From Panopea generosa (lineage: Eukaryota > Mollusca > Bivalvia > Adapedonta > Hiatellidae), in NCBI GenBank assembly GCA_029582155.1, contig CM055909.1, forward strand, positions 18,152,301-18,216,300: 64,000 nt of DNA, written 5' to 3'. The notes beneath the pieces were generated by a model. That model saw only the letters and a program-made list of their open reading frames with translations. It searched no databases and had not been told where the DNA came from. The stretch's first letter is position 1. Every line of letters begins with the position of its first letter. Positions 1 to 10,949 of the stretch are shown here, piece after piece. A program made the translations under genes and the position numbers.

Positions 1-600
1 GGAAATATCTCTGCTTGAGATGTCTATAGTGAAACTAGTCACAGGTCTTTAAGTCAAGACAGAAAAATAGATTGTGGTACTATCAAGGGCATTTTCAAAG
101 AAAATAAAGCAATGAAATTGGTTATTAGTAATTCCAATCTTAAGCATTTCATTTTAAATAAATAACCTGGTTTACAGTAAAGTTGAGACGAGTGTATTTT
201 CATTTAGCAGTCAAGGTGGCCCCACAAAAGGATTTATATTGTCAATTTTAAAAAAAATACAGTTTTACTATGCCCACTATCAGCAAGTAGAGCGTCTTCA
301 GGCTCTCTTTGGTCTCTTTTTTGTTAAAGAACATCAATTTATCTTATCAAATTTAGCATTATGTTAAAATCAAATATTTCAAAAGCAAGTTTTTGTCAAG
401 GTATAATATGACAAAATTTATAATCTGATTATTTGATTCTGAGTCTTAATTAAAATTTTGTATGAAGCATAAATTACAGAAAGTAATTAAAATGTCCATT
501 AATTTGTCACTGGGAACATTTTGTTATATATATATTCATTTTGTGTCTTCTAGGGTGAAGTAATTAACATCTTCACAACCCTGCATTTGCATTGCATAGA
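1..600. other. PSME3 intron sequence, no exon seen
   Basis: AT-rich sequence upstream of the 43-bp array. I looked for the preceding PSME3 exon (the family's helix-1 region) and did not find it, so that exon is probably outside the window. Confidence 0.5.
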
Positions 601-1811
601 TAGTGTATAATTGTCTGTTACATTTCAGAGTCTCAGTCTTGCTAAGCGTATAATTGTCTGTTACATTTCAGAGTCTCAGTCTTGCTAAACATATAATTGT
701 CTGTTACATTTCAGAGTCTCAGTCTTGCTAAGCGTATAATTGTCTGTTACATTTCAGAGTCTCAGTCTTGCTAAGCGTATAATTGTCTGTTACATTTCAG
801 AGTCTCAGTCTTGCTAAGCGTATAATTGTCTGTTACATTTCAGAGTCTCAGTCTTGCTAAGCGTATAATTGTCTGTTACATTTTAGAGTCTCAGTCTTGC
901 TAAGCGTATAATTGTCTGTTACATTTCAGAGTCTCAGTCTTGCTAAGCGTATAATTGTCTGTTACATTTCAGAGTCTCAGTCTTGCTAAGCATATAATTG
1001 TCTGTTACATTTCAGAGTCTCAGTCTTGCTAAGGGTATAATTGTCTGTTACATTTCAGTGTCTCGGTCTTTCTACCGTATGAATGTCTGTTACATTTCAG
1101 AGTCTCAGTTTTGCTAAGCATATAATTGTCTGTTACATTTCAGAGTCTCAGTCTTGCAAAGCGTATAATTGTCTGTTACGTTTCAGAGTCTCGGTCTTTC
1201 TAAGCATATAATTGTCTGTTACATTTCAGAGTCTCAGTCTTGCTAAGGGTATAATTGTCTGTTACATTTCAGAGTCTCGGTCGAAATTTTAGAGTCTCAG
1301 TTTTGCTAAGCATATAATTGTCCGTTACATTTCAGAGTCTTAGTTTTGCTAAGCATATAATTGTCTGTTACATTTCAGAGTTTCAGTTTTGCTAAGCATA
1401 TAATTGTCTGTTACATTTCAGAGTTTCGGTATTGCTGAGTATATAATTGTCTGTTACATTTCAGAGTCACAGTCTTACTTAAGCATATAATTGTCCGTTA
1501 CATTTCAGAGTCGCAGTTTTGCGAAGCATATAATTGTCCGTTACATTTCAGAGTCTCAGTTTTGCTAAGCAAATAATTGTCCGTTACATTTCAGAGTCTC
1601 GGTATTGCTGAGTATATAATTGTCTGTTACATTTCAGAGTCACAGTCTTACTTAAGCATATAATTGTCTGTTACATTTCAGAGTCTCAGTATTGCTGAGT
1701 ATATAATTGTCTGTTACATTTCAGAGTCACAGTCTTACTTAAGCTTATAATTGTCCATTACATTTCATAGTCTCGGTCTTACTAAGCGTATACTTGTCTG
1801 TTACATTTCAG
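601..1811 (+). repeat. 43-bp minisatellite, about 28 copies, built from a splice acceptor and exon start
   Basis: The unit is roughly AGTCTCAGTCTTGCTAAG, then CGTATAATTGTCTG, then TTACATTTCAG. Copies at 601-1270 are almost identical; those from about 1270 to 1800 are more diverged, with some indels and a broken copy near 1285. The last unit runs directly into PSME3 exon A, so most units carry a polypyrimidine tract, CAG and the first six codons of that exon. Confidence 0.95.
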
Positions 1812-1904
1812 AGTCTTGGTCTTGCTAAGCTGGTTGATATTCACAGTAGCTTGAACATTCCAGTACCAGACCCTGTCTTGCTAAGTGACAATGGAACAGA
1901 GGAG
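1812..1904 (+). CDS. PSME3: PSME3 exon A (first visible)
   Basis: Starts after ttacatttcag and ends at GAG|gttggt; 31 codons in phase 0. It encodes SLGLAKLVDIHSS then LNIPVPDPVLLSDNGTEE, matching the linker before the basic region of PA28-gamma. Its first 18 bases and its acceptor are the seed of the 43-bp array immediately upstream. Confidence 0.92.
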
Positions 1905-4900
1905 GTTGGTATTTATGGTGTATCTAATACTCGAAAACCATACTGAAATATGTCATTAAGTCAACACAATCTCATTAAAATCAAATCAACTTTAAACTTA
2001 CTCTACGCACAGTAGATCTGACAGCCAGGCATAGAGGGTCACCTCCGATTAATAATCCACCAACCAATCCATGATTTTGAAAGTGAAAGTAGAAGTCTAT
2101 TTTTTACTCAAAATAATCTATATTTAGCAATATAATTTGGATGATCACGTGTTTATAATTTTTAAGACAAAAACATCATGACTGTATCCATGATAAACAT
2201 AAATGATTTTCAGAAACTTTAGAAATCTGGGACGATACCTGTACATTTATATTTATACAACATAGGACGATCACAATGGTCGAATCCACACCCAGGAAAC
2301 AGCACTATGTGATTGATAAGTGTATTATATGCAATTTCTCTTTCCCGAATGTCAAATGTATCTATCGGCATCATGTTGAAAATTTCAACGAGCTACGAAT
2401 GTAACCTGATTGGCTGAATTGTTTTGAATATTAATTACATGAAAGGTCAATCTGAGGTGACCTTCTATGCGTCGTCGTCATATCTACTTGTGCATAGATA
2501 ATTGATGCTAAAGTTGATCTGATTGTAATGAGATTGTAAGTCAACACAAAAATAATGAAATTAAATATTGGTCACATTGAAAAATACACTTAGTTTAATC
2601 TTATTTATATTTTACTTTGATTGTGAAACAAATTATTACAACTTAAACAAATCACGCTCAAAGTCTTCCTGGGTAGAACCAGTACTAATCTTGTGCATAA
2701 AAAGTGTTTTGCTCAAGGATAGTACACATAGCTGTGGGGGAGGATCCTTCAGTCCTGGCCACGATGCTCCAACACTGGACGACATGCTCTACTTGAAAAA
2801 TAAACTTTATAAAAAGATAAAGATATTTACTGAATAGTGGTTTAAATATTTTTTTATGGATAATTACTTTATTAGCTTATCTGGAAGTAGCTTAAGGTGA
2901 GATATCCTGATCACCCGGTATCAGTCATCTATTAACTTTCGAGTTGTGTTACTATAGCATCAGCATTTTACATTTGATTTCACCAAACTTACATAGAAGG
3001 TACATAACCATGATATCTCAGACTGATTTTAGAACTGGTCAAATTGGACAATTACTGTTGGAGTTAAGACCTTTGATTGAAACATAAAAAAATGCACTGC
3101 ACATGCTGTGCAAAAGGAGTTCAATTTCAATAGGAGATAGGATAATCATAAACAAGTTAACTGATAGGCAACGATTATTTATGGATATAACAAACTCCGG
3201 ACAGGTCCCAAGGACTTCATTATAAGCAGAGTTATTTGACCTTGTGTGCACTCTAGCACCTACATTTATTATTGGATATTCATCAAACATACACAGTAGT
3301 TAATATCATTACAAGTTCTTGAACTAATCTAATCAGATATGTAATGTCCTGGAGTCATGGCCTTGAATCATAAAAAAATTATGGTATTAGACTTAGACCG
3401 TGTGTGCACTGTAACATCTGCAGCTTTTATTGGAACCTCACCAAACTTAACCCTTTACTTCATATAGATGTATTTGGACACCTCTAATATAGACGCCTTT
3501 GGACACATCTTATATAGAAGGCTTTTGAATAATTGGGTGAATTATATTTATATTAACTGACAGAGTGGAAAACAGTGCAGGAAGTGTTCAGATTGCTTGT
3601 TTTAAAGGCCTTCTGTGATTGGTATCTATGGAGTAAAGGGTTAAGCAGAAGTGTTTCCTGCACAAATATTTAAACATGACCAATTTATTGTATGTACATG
3701 TATTTAATCTATTTGCTGTGTTCAATATATCAATGTCAGTAAAATTTTACAGGAGATTTTTCCCGTTTTCGAATACTTATTTATTTTACTTTTATTGCAA
3801 AACAAGTTATTACAACTTATACAAATCATGCTTGAAATCTACCTGTGTAGATCAAGAACTGATCATATGTGGAAAAATTCTTGCTCAAGGACACCACCAT
3901 GGCCGTGGGAGAGGATCGAACCCTTGACCAACTGATCCTGTGTTTGGTACTCTACCACTCTACAACTGGACCACGCACTTGGCATAATTTGAATTCTGTA
4001 TGTTAAATCTGCAAATATTGTTCCACCGACAGTCAAACTATTTTTAATACATGTACTTAAAAATAATAAGAATAATTGCATGTTGTTGTTTTCATTGAAA
4101 AACAGCTACACTGTAATTAAACAATCTAACCAGATCCACATTATTTTGAATTTTCATTTCAGCAATCTTCAAAGAAGAGAAAATATGATCATGGTGTGCA
4201 AGGTTAGTCACGAGTCCCACAGACATTGATAGCTTACTGTTTCCAAATTAAAATAAAATGCCATAATTTAAGCATAATTTCATTCTCTGGCGTTTATGTG
4301 TAGCTTTACACCAAATAGGATTTACTGAAATGCCACCTGATATGTGCGATGTAAGTAATGGTCATTTGCTTTAAAAATTTAAAAGGGGTATTCATTTTAT
4401 TTTTGAGTGGGAGTTTAAAGGTGGTATATCCTTTTATTTTTAAATTTTGATATTGGCTAAAAACATTTTTTACCAATATATCATGCCTGTATGTACTCAT
4501 TGACGATATATTGTCAAAAGAATATATATTGATACATGCCAAATTAATATATTGAAAAGGAGTTTCCCAACTTGGACTATGGGCCCAGGTAATACTAATA
4601 TATATTTCCCACTAAAGATTGCAACATATTTTGTGATTTAAGTGAGTCATGTTATTTCATTTTCATTTCAATTTGATTCGTCGTATGGGTTTACACGTAA
4701 AATTTGTTTCATATTGAAAAGAGTCCTAATGATGATATGAAGGTTGTCAAACATTATTTAAGTGCTGTCTATTTTTAGAATGAGAAGTCTGTTTTAAGTT
4801 TACCACTCCTATTAAAACATTGATTTTGTCACGTTTCAGTGGATTTGATATACTAGACCATTTCGGATTTTATTTATTTATGATAATGAGATGCTTTTTA

Positions 4901-7900
4901 TCCATTTTAACAATAATTTTATTTTTAAAACATTTATAGCATTTTACTGATATACTCCCTTTAATATTGTTTTTTGACATGTAACAGGTTATAATGACAT
5001 CCTATTTTCAAAGGTTGAGGTTGACTTCAGAATCTTAAATGTAACCACCCTCATTCAGCAAATAACTGGCAAGCTTTCTCACATAAATTGTTTTGACCAA
5101 GGTGCACTTGAAGCCATAACATCATCAGTTAGCGAAAAGTGGTCTTGAAACGATTCTTAATCAGCCACAGAGGACCAGCTTCATCTTTATATTTCTGAAA
5201 CTTCGAATTAATAGACAGTATAATCAGGAAAAATTGCTAAAATTGTCTAAAAAATTATATACAGAGCATCTCATTATCATTTAAATATAAAATAACAATT
5301 ATTTTCCATCTCAAACTCACCAAATCAAAAGGCAACAAAAAACAAACTATATTTTTATCGAAATGAGATCCACATTCCAAAAACAGATAGCTTGATCATT
5401 TTGAAACATTTCATCTCCTTATGAGTGCTTGACAGAAAGTTTTTCTGACTATGTATATCTTGAACACAAGTTGGTATGATTAGATAAAATAATACGAATG
5501 TGTAATTAATGCAAGAGTAGTTTTCATTATCACATTGGCTTGGTAGTAAAAAAATTCCAGAAAGTGTGGATTGATGTCTTTGATTTCAGAGGTTAATATT
5601 ATCTACCCTCTACAAGATCTGTGGGCAAACATGGTTTGAAATAAGTCAAACCTGTCTTTAAGCAGCCAGTCAAAGAAAGGACCAAATGTGGCAATTAAAG
5701 ACATTGTTGCTTTATATTTAATTCATTTGCTCTGTTGCATTAATAGTGGCTGCTTAAGACAAGTAGCTGCTTAATAGAGGTGACCACTTACACCAGTTTG
5801 ACTGTATATTAAGTGTACACGTAGATGTTGTTTTGGCTTATGTACACAAAGGATCTGTTTTTATTATGACCTAATGTGTCGCAGTGAATTCACTTGTAGA
5901 ATTCATTATATGTTCTTTTGATGATTTCCATTATCATTTCAGGATCAGAAGTTTTATCTCTGCCATGTGGACTAGTACCTGCCAACAAAAAGCTTGTAGA
6001 CATATCAGAACAACTCAAACCTTTCATCAGAGACCTCATTGACCATTCAAACACGGTAAATTAACTTAAAATAAAGTGGTTCTGATTGCAAATAGCTGCA
6101 TTTCTGTCTCAAATATTCATACAGCTGTACATCACTCTATATTGTCTGGACAACATCTATATTTATCTACCTGTTTAAGATAAACTTGCAATAAAAGTAT
6201 CAGTATGAAGTTTAGTTACAGATAATCTTGTCACTTTCTGGTTGATCGACTTTAATACAATTGTGCCCTTTGGTTAATGATATGTTAATTTTTTTTCATT
6301 TGAACATCTTAAATGCAGTCTAATATTACATGGAGTAAATAATGCAACAATACATGTACAAACATATATTAACTTACATAACACAACAAATATATTTCAA
6401 CAAAGAAAATAAATTACATATTTTCTTGCCTAAATGAAATGTGAACAAAAATATATTACCCATTATATCCTATTTAATATAAGACAAAAAAATTGAAATG
6501 AAATAGGACGACAGAAGAGGGAGAAAAAATGGAAGTAACAGAAGACAGATGAAATGTAATGTTTAATCTTTTCCAGATTACACCTAAACATATAGCCTGG
6601 CCCGATTAGCTCAGTCGGTAACACGTCTGACTATCAACCCAGGGGTCGTGAGTTTGAATCCCTGCCCGGCAACAGTCTCCATGATGATTGATATACAGAT
6701 TGTGTCTCATTATCATTCGTCTCACTGCTAATTCAAATGAGATTGTTATCCGTTACTTGCCGAGAACGGGTGTGCTCTAGTACTGGTTAACCTTTCAGGA
6801 TCCCAGGAAACAGTGTTTAGGTTAACTGATCATCTTTTAACCCTCGATGGCATAAAAATGGTGCTAAATATTCATTCAATCAATCAATCCTGAACATATC
6901 AGCAGATTTTGCCCAAACTTGCTACCAAGTATCACTGTATCCGTATGAAATCTAGCATACATATCATTATACCATTCAAGTCCATTGACACTGTATGACA
7001 CTGTTATTTGTAAATCTTGTCTGGACTACTGAAACTTATCAATCGATTTTGATAAAACTTCGTAAAGTATTGGTGTGAAATCTAGTTACAATGTATAAAA
7101 CTATATATCTTAAAAATAGTATTAACCACTTAATAGATTTGAATGAATTTTAAAGGTTTATCTTACCCTATGATTATATTTTTGCAGATAAAAATGTGGA
7201 TTTCATTCCTGATTCCTAAAATAGAAGATGGCAATAACTTTGGAGTATCTATACAGGTATGGCGGGGGGGGGGGGGGGGATTGCTTGCCAGTTTATTGAT
7301 AGGTATGGCGGGGGGGGGGGGGGGGGGGGGGAGGATGCTTGCCAGTTTATTTAGTTGACTTAACTCTTTGTGCAAGCTGGTTACCATTGTTAAAAATTTA
7401 TAAAACTTATGATGGTTTTAGATAGGATGTTTTACATGGCAAAATTAATGTTAACTTAAAAGTTCAATTTGTTGATTTCCTTCAAACTTACTGCCTATCA
7501 AAGCGTTTAATTATTTTTTTTCATGATTTCTGTCAATTTTCCTTTAAAATGACTGCAAAAGCCAAATCTTGCACAAAAAAAAATAGCTATCTACCTTCCC
7601 ACATGAAAAATACCGGGCTGGGGCACAGCAAACAAATATTTTTTTTAAAAATGGCCTCATTGGAAAATGAATACAAAATTGTATATATAGATGCAAAGAA
7701 GTTTTGTGTGAATATAACTGTTATATTTTACATCATTATTGCGGCACATTGGTGGCACATTGGTTGTTGTCTCATTAGTGCCCAACATACAATGAATACT
7801 CCAGCCTAAATTTAAGTATTATTGTTTGTTTGTCCTTTACCTACCCATTATTTTAATCTTGGGTAGGAAGGTAGGTAAATAATTTTGTAATATTTTGTGT

Positions 7901-10569
7901 TTTATCCAACATAATGTCTAATTATTACCCTTTCCTTGCACATTATCTCTTTAAAGCGGCATAACCAGTAACTGAGACATAACTAACAATGTATTGAATG
8001 ACAAGCATTTTTATGATTTTTCCTCACCTTTCTTAGATTTATAACAGCCATTAATATCTCTTACAATTGAAAAAATCTTATTTGAAATTTATATTAACTG
8101 ATCAGTTATTCTCGCAGGATTTGAACTCGTATCGGCTATTAAAATGACAATTCACAGATATAATGGAAGCGATTGATACTATCCAACATTTTGGCAACAA
8201 TAGACAATAAAAAATAATTATTTTTAGAGAGAATGCAATAAAATTTGAGTAGGTGCAATATTTTCTGCTAGGTAGGTAAAGGACAAACATAATGTTTATT
8301 TGTAGGACTCGATGTGTCAAAATAAGTGGGGGTATCAAGTCATTCCAGTTACTGTAGCATTTTATGATCAGAATTAGCCATGTGGGCTTTGTGATTATTT
8401 GTAGGAAGAAACACTGGGGGAAGCACGTCAAGTGGAGAGTGATGCAGCTACCTACCTTGACCAAATCTCACGCTACTTCATCTCGCGAGGAAAACTTGTT
8501 TCCAAAGTTGCAAAGTATCCACATATAGTAAGAATGATAATTTTCTTTGCATTTTTTTTTTAATGTTTTAAAATTCTAGTGTTTGTTTTAGACCTGGGAA
8601 AAGGACAGGGAGCAAAAAAAAGAGCAGGAAGCAGCATAGCACCCGCATTGCCTTTGAATTTTCTTTAAATGTTTTAGTAGTTTTATAAATCTAATATTTG
8701 AAAAATGTTTTTAAATTGGCAAGGTCAGACAATTAATGTAGGAGTTGTGGTCCTCGAATCATAAAAAAAATGCTCTGACAGCAGTTTTTATCATTAACTC
8801 TTCACCTTATATTATAGTAGTTATCAAATACTGTAAAGTGTGGATTGTGACATTCGAATTTTAAAAAAATTACTTAATTTATTATAATATCCATTGTTGC
8901 ATGTGAGTGATTCAAAACCAATGTGGCCCTTTTGTTTTCTACTAAAGAATATGAAACCATTGTTACACACTGCAATACAGAATGTTATATTCCTCAGTTC
9001 TGTAAGCAACATTAAGGATGGTCTCTATAATTGTACAGTTATGTCTGCATTTTACAGGAAGATTACAGACAATCTATCAGAGAGCTTGATGAGAAAGAAT
9101 ATTTCAGTTTGAGATTAACAAGTGCAGAATTACGCAATCATTATGTAAGTATGTAGTGAGCCAGTCAGAAAACTTCTTTTTTTTCTTGGTGTCAATGTAC
9201 AAAAAACGTTTCTTTGATTGCAGGACCATCTGCCTTCTTCCTAAAGCTAAAAAATCTCTAAACTGACAGCTTGGTTCGTCCTGGAAAAGAGTAATTTTCA
9301 GTGTTTTCATTTACAATGTCTGCCATCTTTGATAAATGAGCAGCCTCCCTAAGCGTTATATTAGCCCAAAGGAAGGAAACTACTGACAGCTACACTCAAT
9401 TTACAAGAGACAGAATCGATAGTCGTCAATATGACACCTAGGTTGAATGATTGTTAAATTTAATTAGATTAGCGAGGAATCTCTTGTGTCCAGCGTCACT
9501 AAAATTAATGAACAACAAATTACTATTAAAATTACAGTGTAACCTTGCTTATGCAAGTCGAGAAAAACTGACTCTCTCCATGGAGTAGTACCAGTATTAA
9601 GAGTTGTCTCCACAATAAGCATGATTTACTTGAAAATAACCTGAAAACAAGTGTGCATCCTTTTGAGCAGTTCCGGTTTCTCCCCCAACGTATGCAGTTT
9701 CCCGATCTGTTGTATACATTGGAGAAACGGAACGGGAACTAAGGGAATGGCTGATAAATATTTGTATGATATACATCTAAACAAAGATAAACCAGTTTAC
9801 ATGCATTTTGACTACCATCACAAAGATAGTACAGCTGTGTTGTCCATACTTGAAAGACTGCATGACCGTCCAGAACAGAAAGACTGATACATTAATCCAT
9901 ATGAATGAAGAAGATGAAAACTGCCTGGATGTATGGAACTATATGGATGTAACGTTAAAAATGCCTGGATATGTGCCCAATTGCAGTTGTCATATTATCA
10001 TAATGTAACGGGAAATGCAATGTCGATTAGCAATGAAACATTGATAGAAGCAGAGGTGTTATAAGAATGGCGATAATGACCAAAATGCAGTTGTTATTGT
10101 ACCCCTTCATCTTCAAGTATGTTAGCAGATTGTAAAATAAAAGAATCACAGTATGAAATTTGATGCACAGGAGGTATTTTCATTTTCGGGACATTTAGTA
10201 AAACACAGTTTGATAATGCTGTTTTCTTCTACTCACAAATGAAAATGTTTTCCTAAAATGAAGACTAAAAATTAACAGCATTTATTTAATAAGTGATTCT
10301 TCTATGATGACTTGATTCATGAACTGTATGAAACAAGTTGTAATATAATTATAACATTAAAACTTGAACTACTCAGTAGAGAAAGGAAATACCTCTAATA
10401 TCGATGTCCAGGGGAAGTAACTTTTGATATTGATAATGAGTGTTTAAGTTGTACTGACTGTAATAACTGTTTCATTATTTATTTTCAGGCGAGTCTACAT
10501 GATTTGATTATGAAGAACTTTGAAAAGATCCTGAAGCCCAGAAATGCCAATTCTGAAAATCTTTATTAG
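1812..10569 (+). CDS. PSME3: Proteasome activator PA28-gamma (PSME3/REG-gamma) orthologue, 3' seven exons
   Basis: Seven exons join in phase: 1812-1904, 4163-4202, 5943-6055, 7188-7256, 8405-8527, 9058-9144 and 10489-10569. They give 606 nt, 201 residues and a TAG stop. The product matches the C-terminal four fifths of PA28-gamma almost block by block: LNIPVPDPVLL, a basic KKRKY stretch where the family has its nuclear-localisation region, IKMWISFLIPKIEDGNNFGV containing the activation loop, YLDQISRYFISRGKLVSK, and the C-terminal helix ending in LY. Family members form nuclear heptameric rings that cap the 20S proteasome and stimulate ubiquitin-independent degradation; the loop opens the gate and the C-terminus docks on the alpha ring. 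The family is about 250 residues long, so roughly 50 N-terminal residues lie on exons left of position 1. Every intron has GT-AG ends. Tandem duplications touch two of its splice junctions (see findings). Identity is very secure; I have not separated it from other invertebrate PA28 paralogues by phylogeny. Confidence 0.95.
2590..2790 (-). mobile_element. SINE family B, degenerate copy
   Basis: Read on the - strand it resembles the copies at 3780-3985, 12636-12825 and 35560-35785: a worn tRNA-like head, then a body with ...ttgagcaa... and ...gttgtaata..., ending in an AT-rich tail (plus: ttatttatattttactttga). Confidence 0.5.
3451..3640. mobile_element. piggyBac-type MITE, 190 bp, TTAA target duplications
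   Basis: The left end CCCTTTACTTCATATAGATG and the right end (reverse complement CCCTTTACTCCATAGATACC) form terminal inverted repeats. TTAA stands directly outside both ends (3447-3450 and 3641-3644). TTAA duplication with a CCC start is characteristic of piggyBac-superfamily elements. There is no coding capacity inside, so it is non-autonomous. Lies in a PSME3 intron. Confidence 0.78.
3780..3985 (-). mobile_element. SINE family B copy
   Basis: On the - strand: a tRNA-like head with an A-box-like GTGGTCCAGTTGTAGAGTGG region and a B-box-like GGGTTCGATCC, then a body shared with the other family B copies and an AT-rich end. The tRNA part cannot fold into a standard gene. Confidence 0.65.
4163..4202 (+). 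CDS. PSME3: PSME3 exon B (basic region)
   Basis: 40-nt exon between tttcag and gttagt, encoding QSSKKRKYDHGVQ plus one base. KKRKY sits where vertebrate PA28-gamma has its KKRR basic nuclear-localisation stretch. Confidence 0.88.
4425..4585 (-). repeat. Dispersed repeat F, copy 1
   Basis: Its reverse complement matches 13372-13510: shared blocks include ttggcatgta, gcatgatatat, tttttagcca and aatttgg/caatttagg ends. About 140-160 bp. No terminal repeats recognised. Confidence 0.5.
4880..5280. mobile_element. Possible MITE/foldback with 16-bp inverted repeats
   Basis: ATGATAATGAGATGCT at 4880-4895 recurs exactly as its reverse complement at 5265-5280, with AT-rich flanks on both sides. The 401-bp interval has no convincing coding potential. 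No clear target-site duplication. Confidence 0.4.
5943..6055 (+). CDS. PSME3: PSME3 exon C
   Basis: Completes a split GGA codon and encodes SEVLSLPCGLVPANKK, then LVDISEQLKPFIRDLIDHSN, then T. Corresponds to the helix preceding the activation loop. Donor is ACG|gtaaat. Confidence 0.93.
6598..6892 (+). mobile_element. SINE family A, full-length copy
   Basis: tRNA-like head with A box (TTAGCTCAGTCGG) and B box (GAGTTTGAATCC), a tRNA-unrelated body (...gtgtctcattatcattcg...), and a tail of TCAA repeats (attcaatcaatcaatc). A reverse-oriented copy lies at 57455-57735 and shorter copies at 36717 and 47826. Inserted in a PSME3 intron. Confidence 0.85.
7188..7256 (+). CDS. PSME3: PSME3 exon D (activation loop)
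   Basis: 23 codons in phase 0: IKMWISFLIPKIEDGNNFGV then SIQ. EDGNNFG is the proteasome-activating loop of the family. The donor CAG|gtatggc is followed at once by a run of 16 G, and a near copy of the donor lies 46 bp downstream. Confidence 0.95.
7257..7345 (+). repeat. Tandem duplication of splice donor plus G-runs
   Basis: The 46-bp block 7257-7302 (GTATGGC, 16 G, then ttgcttgccagtttat) is followed by a second copy with 22 G (7310-7331) and gatgcttgccagtttat. The second GGTATGGC at 7302-7309 recreates the donor of exon D. Confidence 0.85.
7828..8288. mobile_element. MITE-like element with 18-bp perfect terminal inverted repeats
   Basis: GTTTGTCCTTTACCTACC (7828-7845) and its exact reverse complement (8271-8288) bound 461 bp. 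Allowing a 4-bp gap, the outer ATTAT also pairs. GGTAGGTAAA recurs subterminally (about 7869-7878). No transposase; no unambiguous target-site duplication. Lies between PSME3 exons D and E. Confidence 0.65.
8405..8527 (+). CDS. PSME3: PSME3 exon E
   Basis: 41 codons between ag and gtaaga: EETLGEARQVESDA, then ATYLDQISRYFISRGKLVSK, then VAKYPHI. Keeps the lysine in the LVSK segment that in mammals modulates protease specificity (family knowledge). Confidence 0.95.
9058..9144 (+). CDS. PSME3: PSME3 exon F
   Basis: 29 codons between acag and gtaagt: EDYRQSIRELDEKEYFSLRL then TSAELRNHY. Strongly PA28-like heptamer-interface helix. Confidence 0.94.
9690..9990 (+). mobile_element. Penelope-like element remnant: GIY-YIG endonuclease end, frameshifted
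   Basis: One frame reads VVYIGETERELRE from 9712. The next frame continues MADKYLYDIHLNKDKPVYMH and further to LERLHDRPEQKD. Together these resemble the (Y)xGET-xx-xLRER...HLYDI..NKD.PV..HF pattern of the GIY-YIG endonuclease domain in Penelope-like retroelements. A shift between the two frames near 9750 and the lack of a reverse transcriptase upstream make it a dead fragment. Sits inside a PSME3 intron. Confidence 0.6.
10489..10569 (+). CDS. PSME3: PSME3 exon G (last coding exon)
   Basis: Acceptor ttttcag, 26 codons and TAG: ASLHDLIMKNFEKILKPRNA then NSENLY. The C-terminal LY is the family's proteasome-docking tail. Confidence 0.95.
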   Translation, partial: ASLHDLIMKNFEKILKPRNANSENLY

Positions 10570-10931
10570 AATATCTAACCTCTGTTAAAATGATCTTTCT
10601 GAATATCAAACTTAGAAAAATTGAGTCTCGATGTGAAACACCTTTAAATTTAAAAAAAAAAAATTGTAGTTGAATTGGATTTCCAAATTTTACTTGATTC
10701 TGCAAGGAAGGGAACAGGCATTTTTTATTTACCATAATTGATTTTTGGTATTTGATACCTCTGATTTTATGTCGTGATTAGAATCTTTAAAAGTTTGATG
10801 ACCAGTAAGCTTTAAATAGATGACAGACATTACATGGTAAAGTAAGACAACACATTTGAGCTAATCATTTTTATAGTGTTGTTGTTGTTCAGCTTCTTGT
10901 TAAAACGTGAAGAATCGGTTATTAAAATAAA
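10570..10931 (+). promoter_or_regulatory. PSME3 3' UTR with AATAAA signal
   Basis: Non-coding sequence after the stop. A canonical AATAAA at 10926-10931 is the first good polyadenylation signal and gives a 3' UTR of about 0.38 kb. Which signal is used is inferred. Confidence 0.55.
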
Positions 10932-10949
10932 ATGTTTATAAAAATTGAT

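Noticed and set aside
6600..6672. Genuine tRNA gene (also 12636, 36717, 47826)
   Set aside because: Boxes A and B are present but stems mismatch, and each is followed by the same non-tRNA body and tail as other copies: SINE heads.
7143..7387. Gly-rich (+) and Pro-rich (-) frames over the G-runs
   Set aside because: Translation of the homopolymer runs; the first part of the plus frame overlaps PSME3 exon D in its true frame and then reads into the intron.
8102..8464. 120-codon minus-strand frame
   Set aside because: Lies across the MITE-like element and antisense to PSME3 exon E; no domain.
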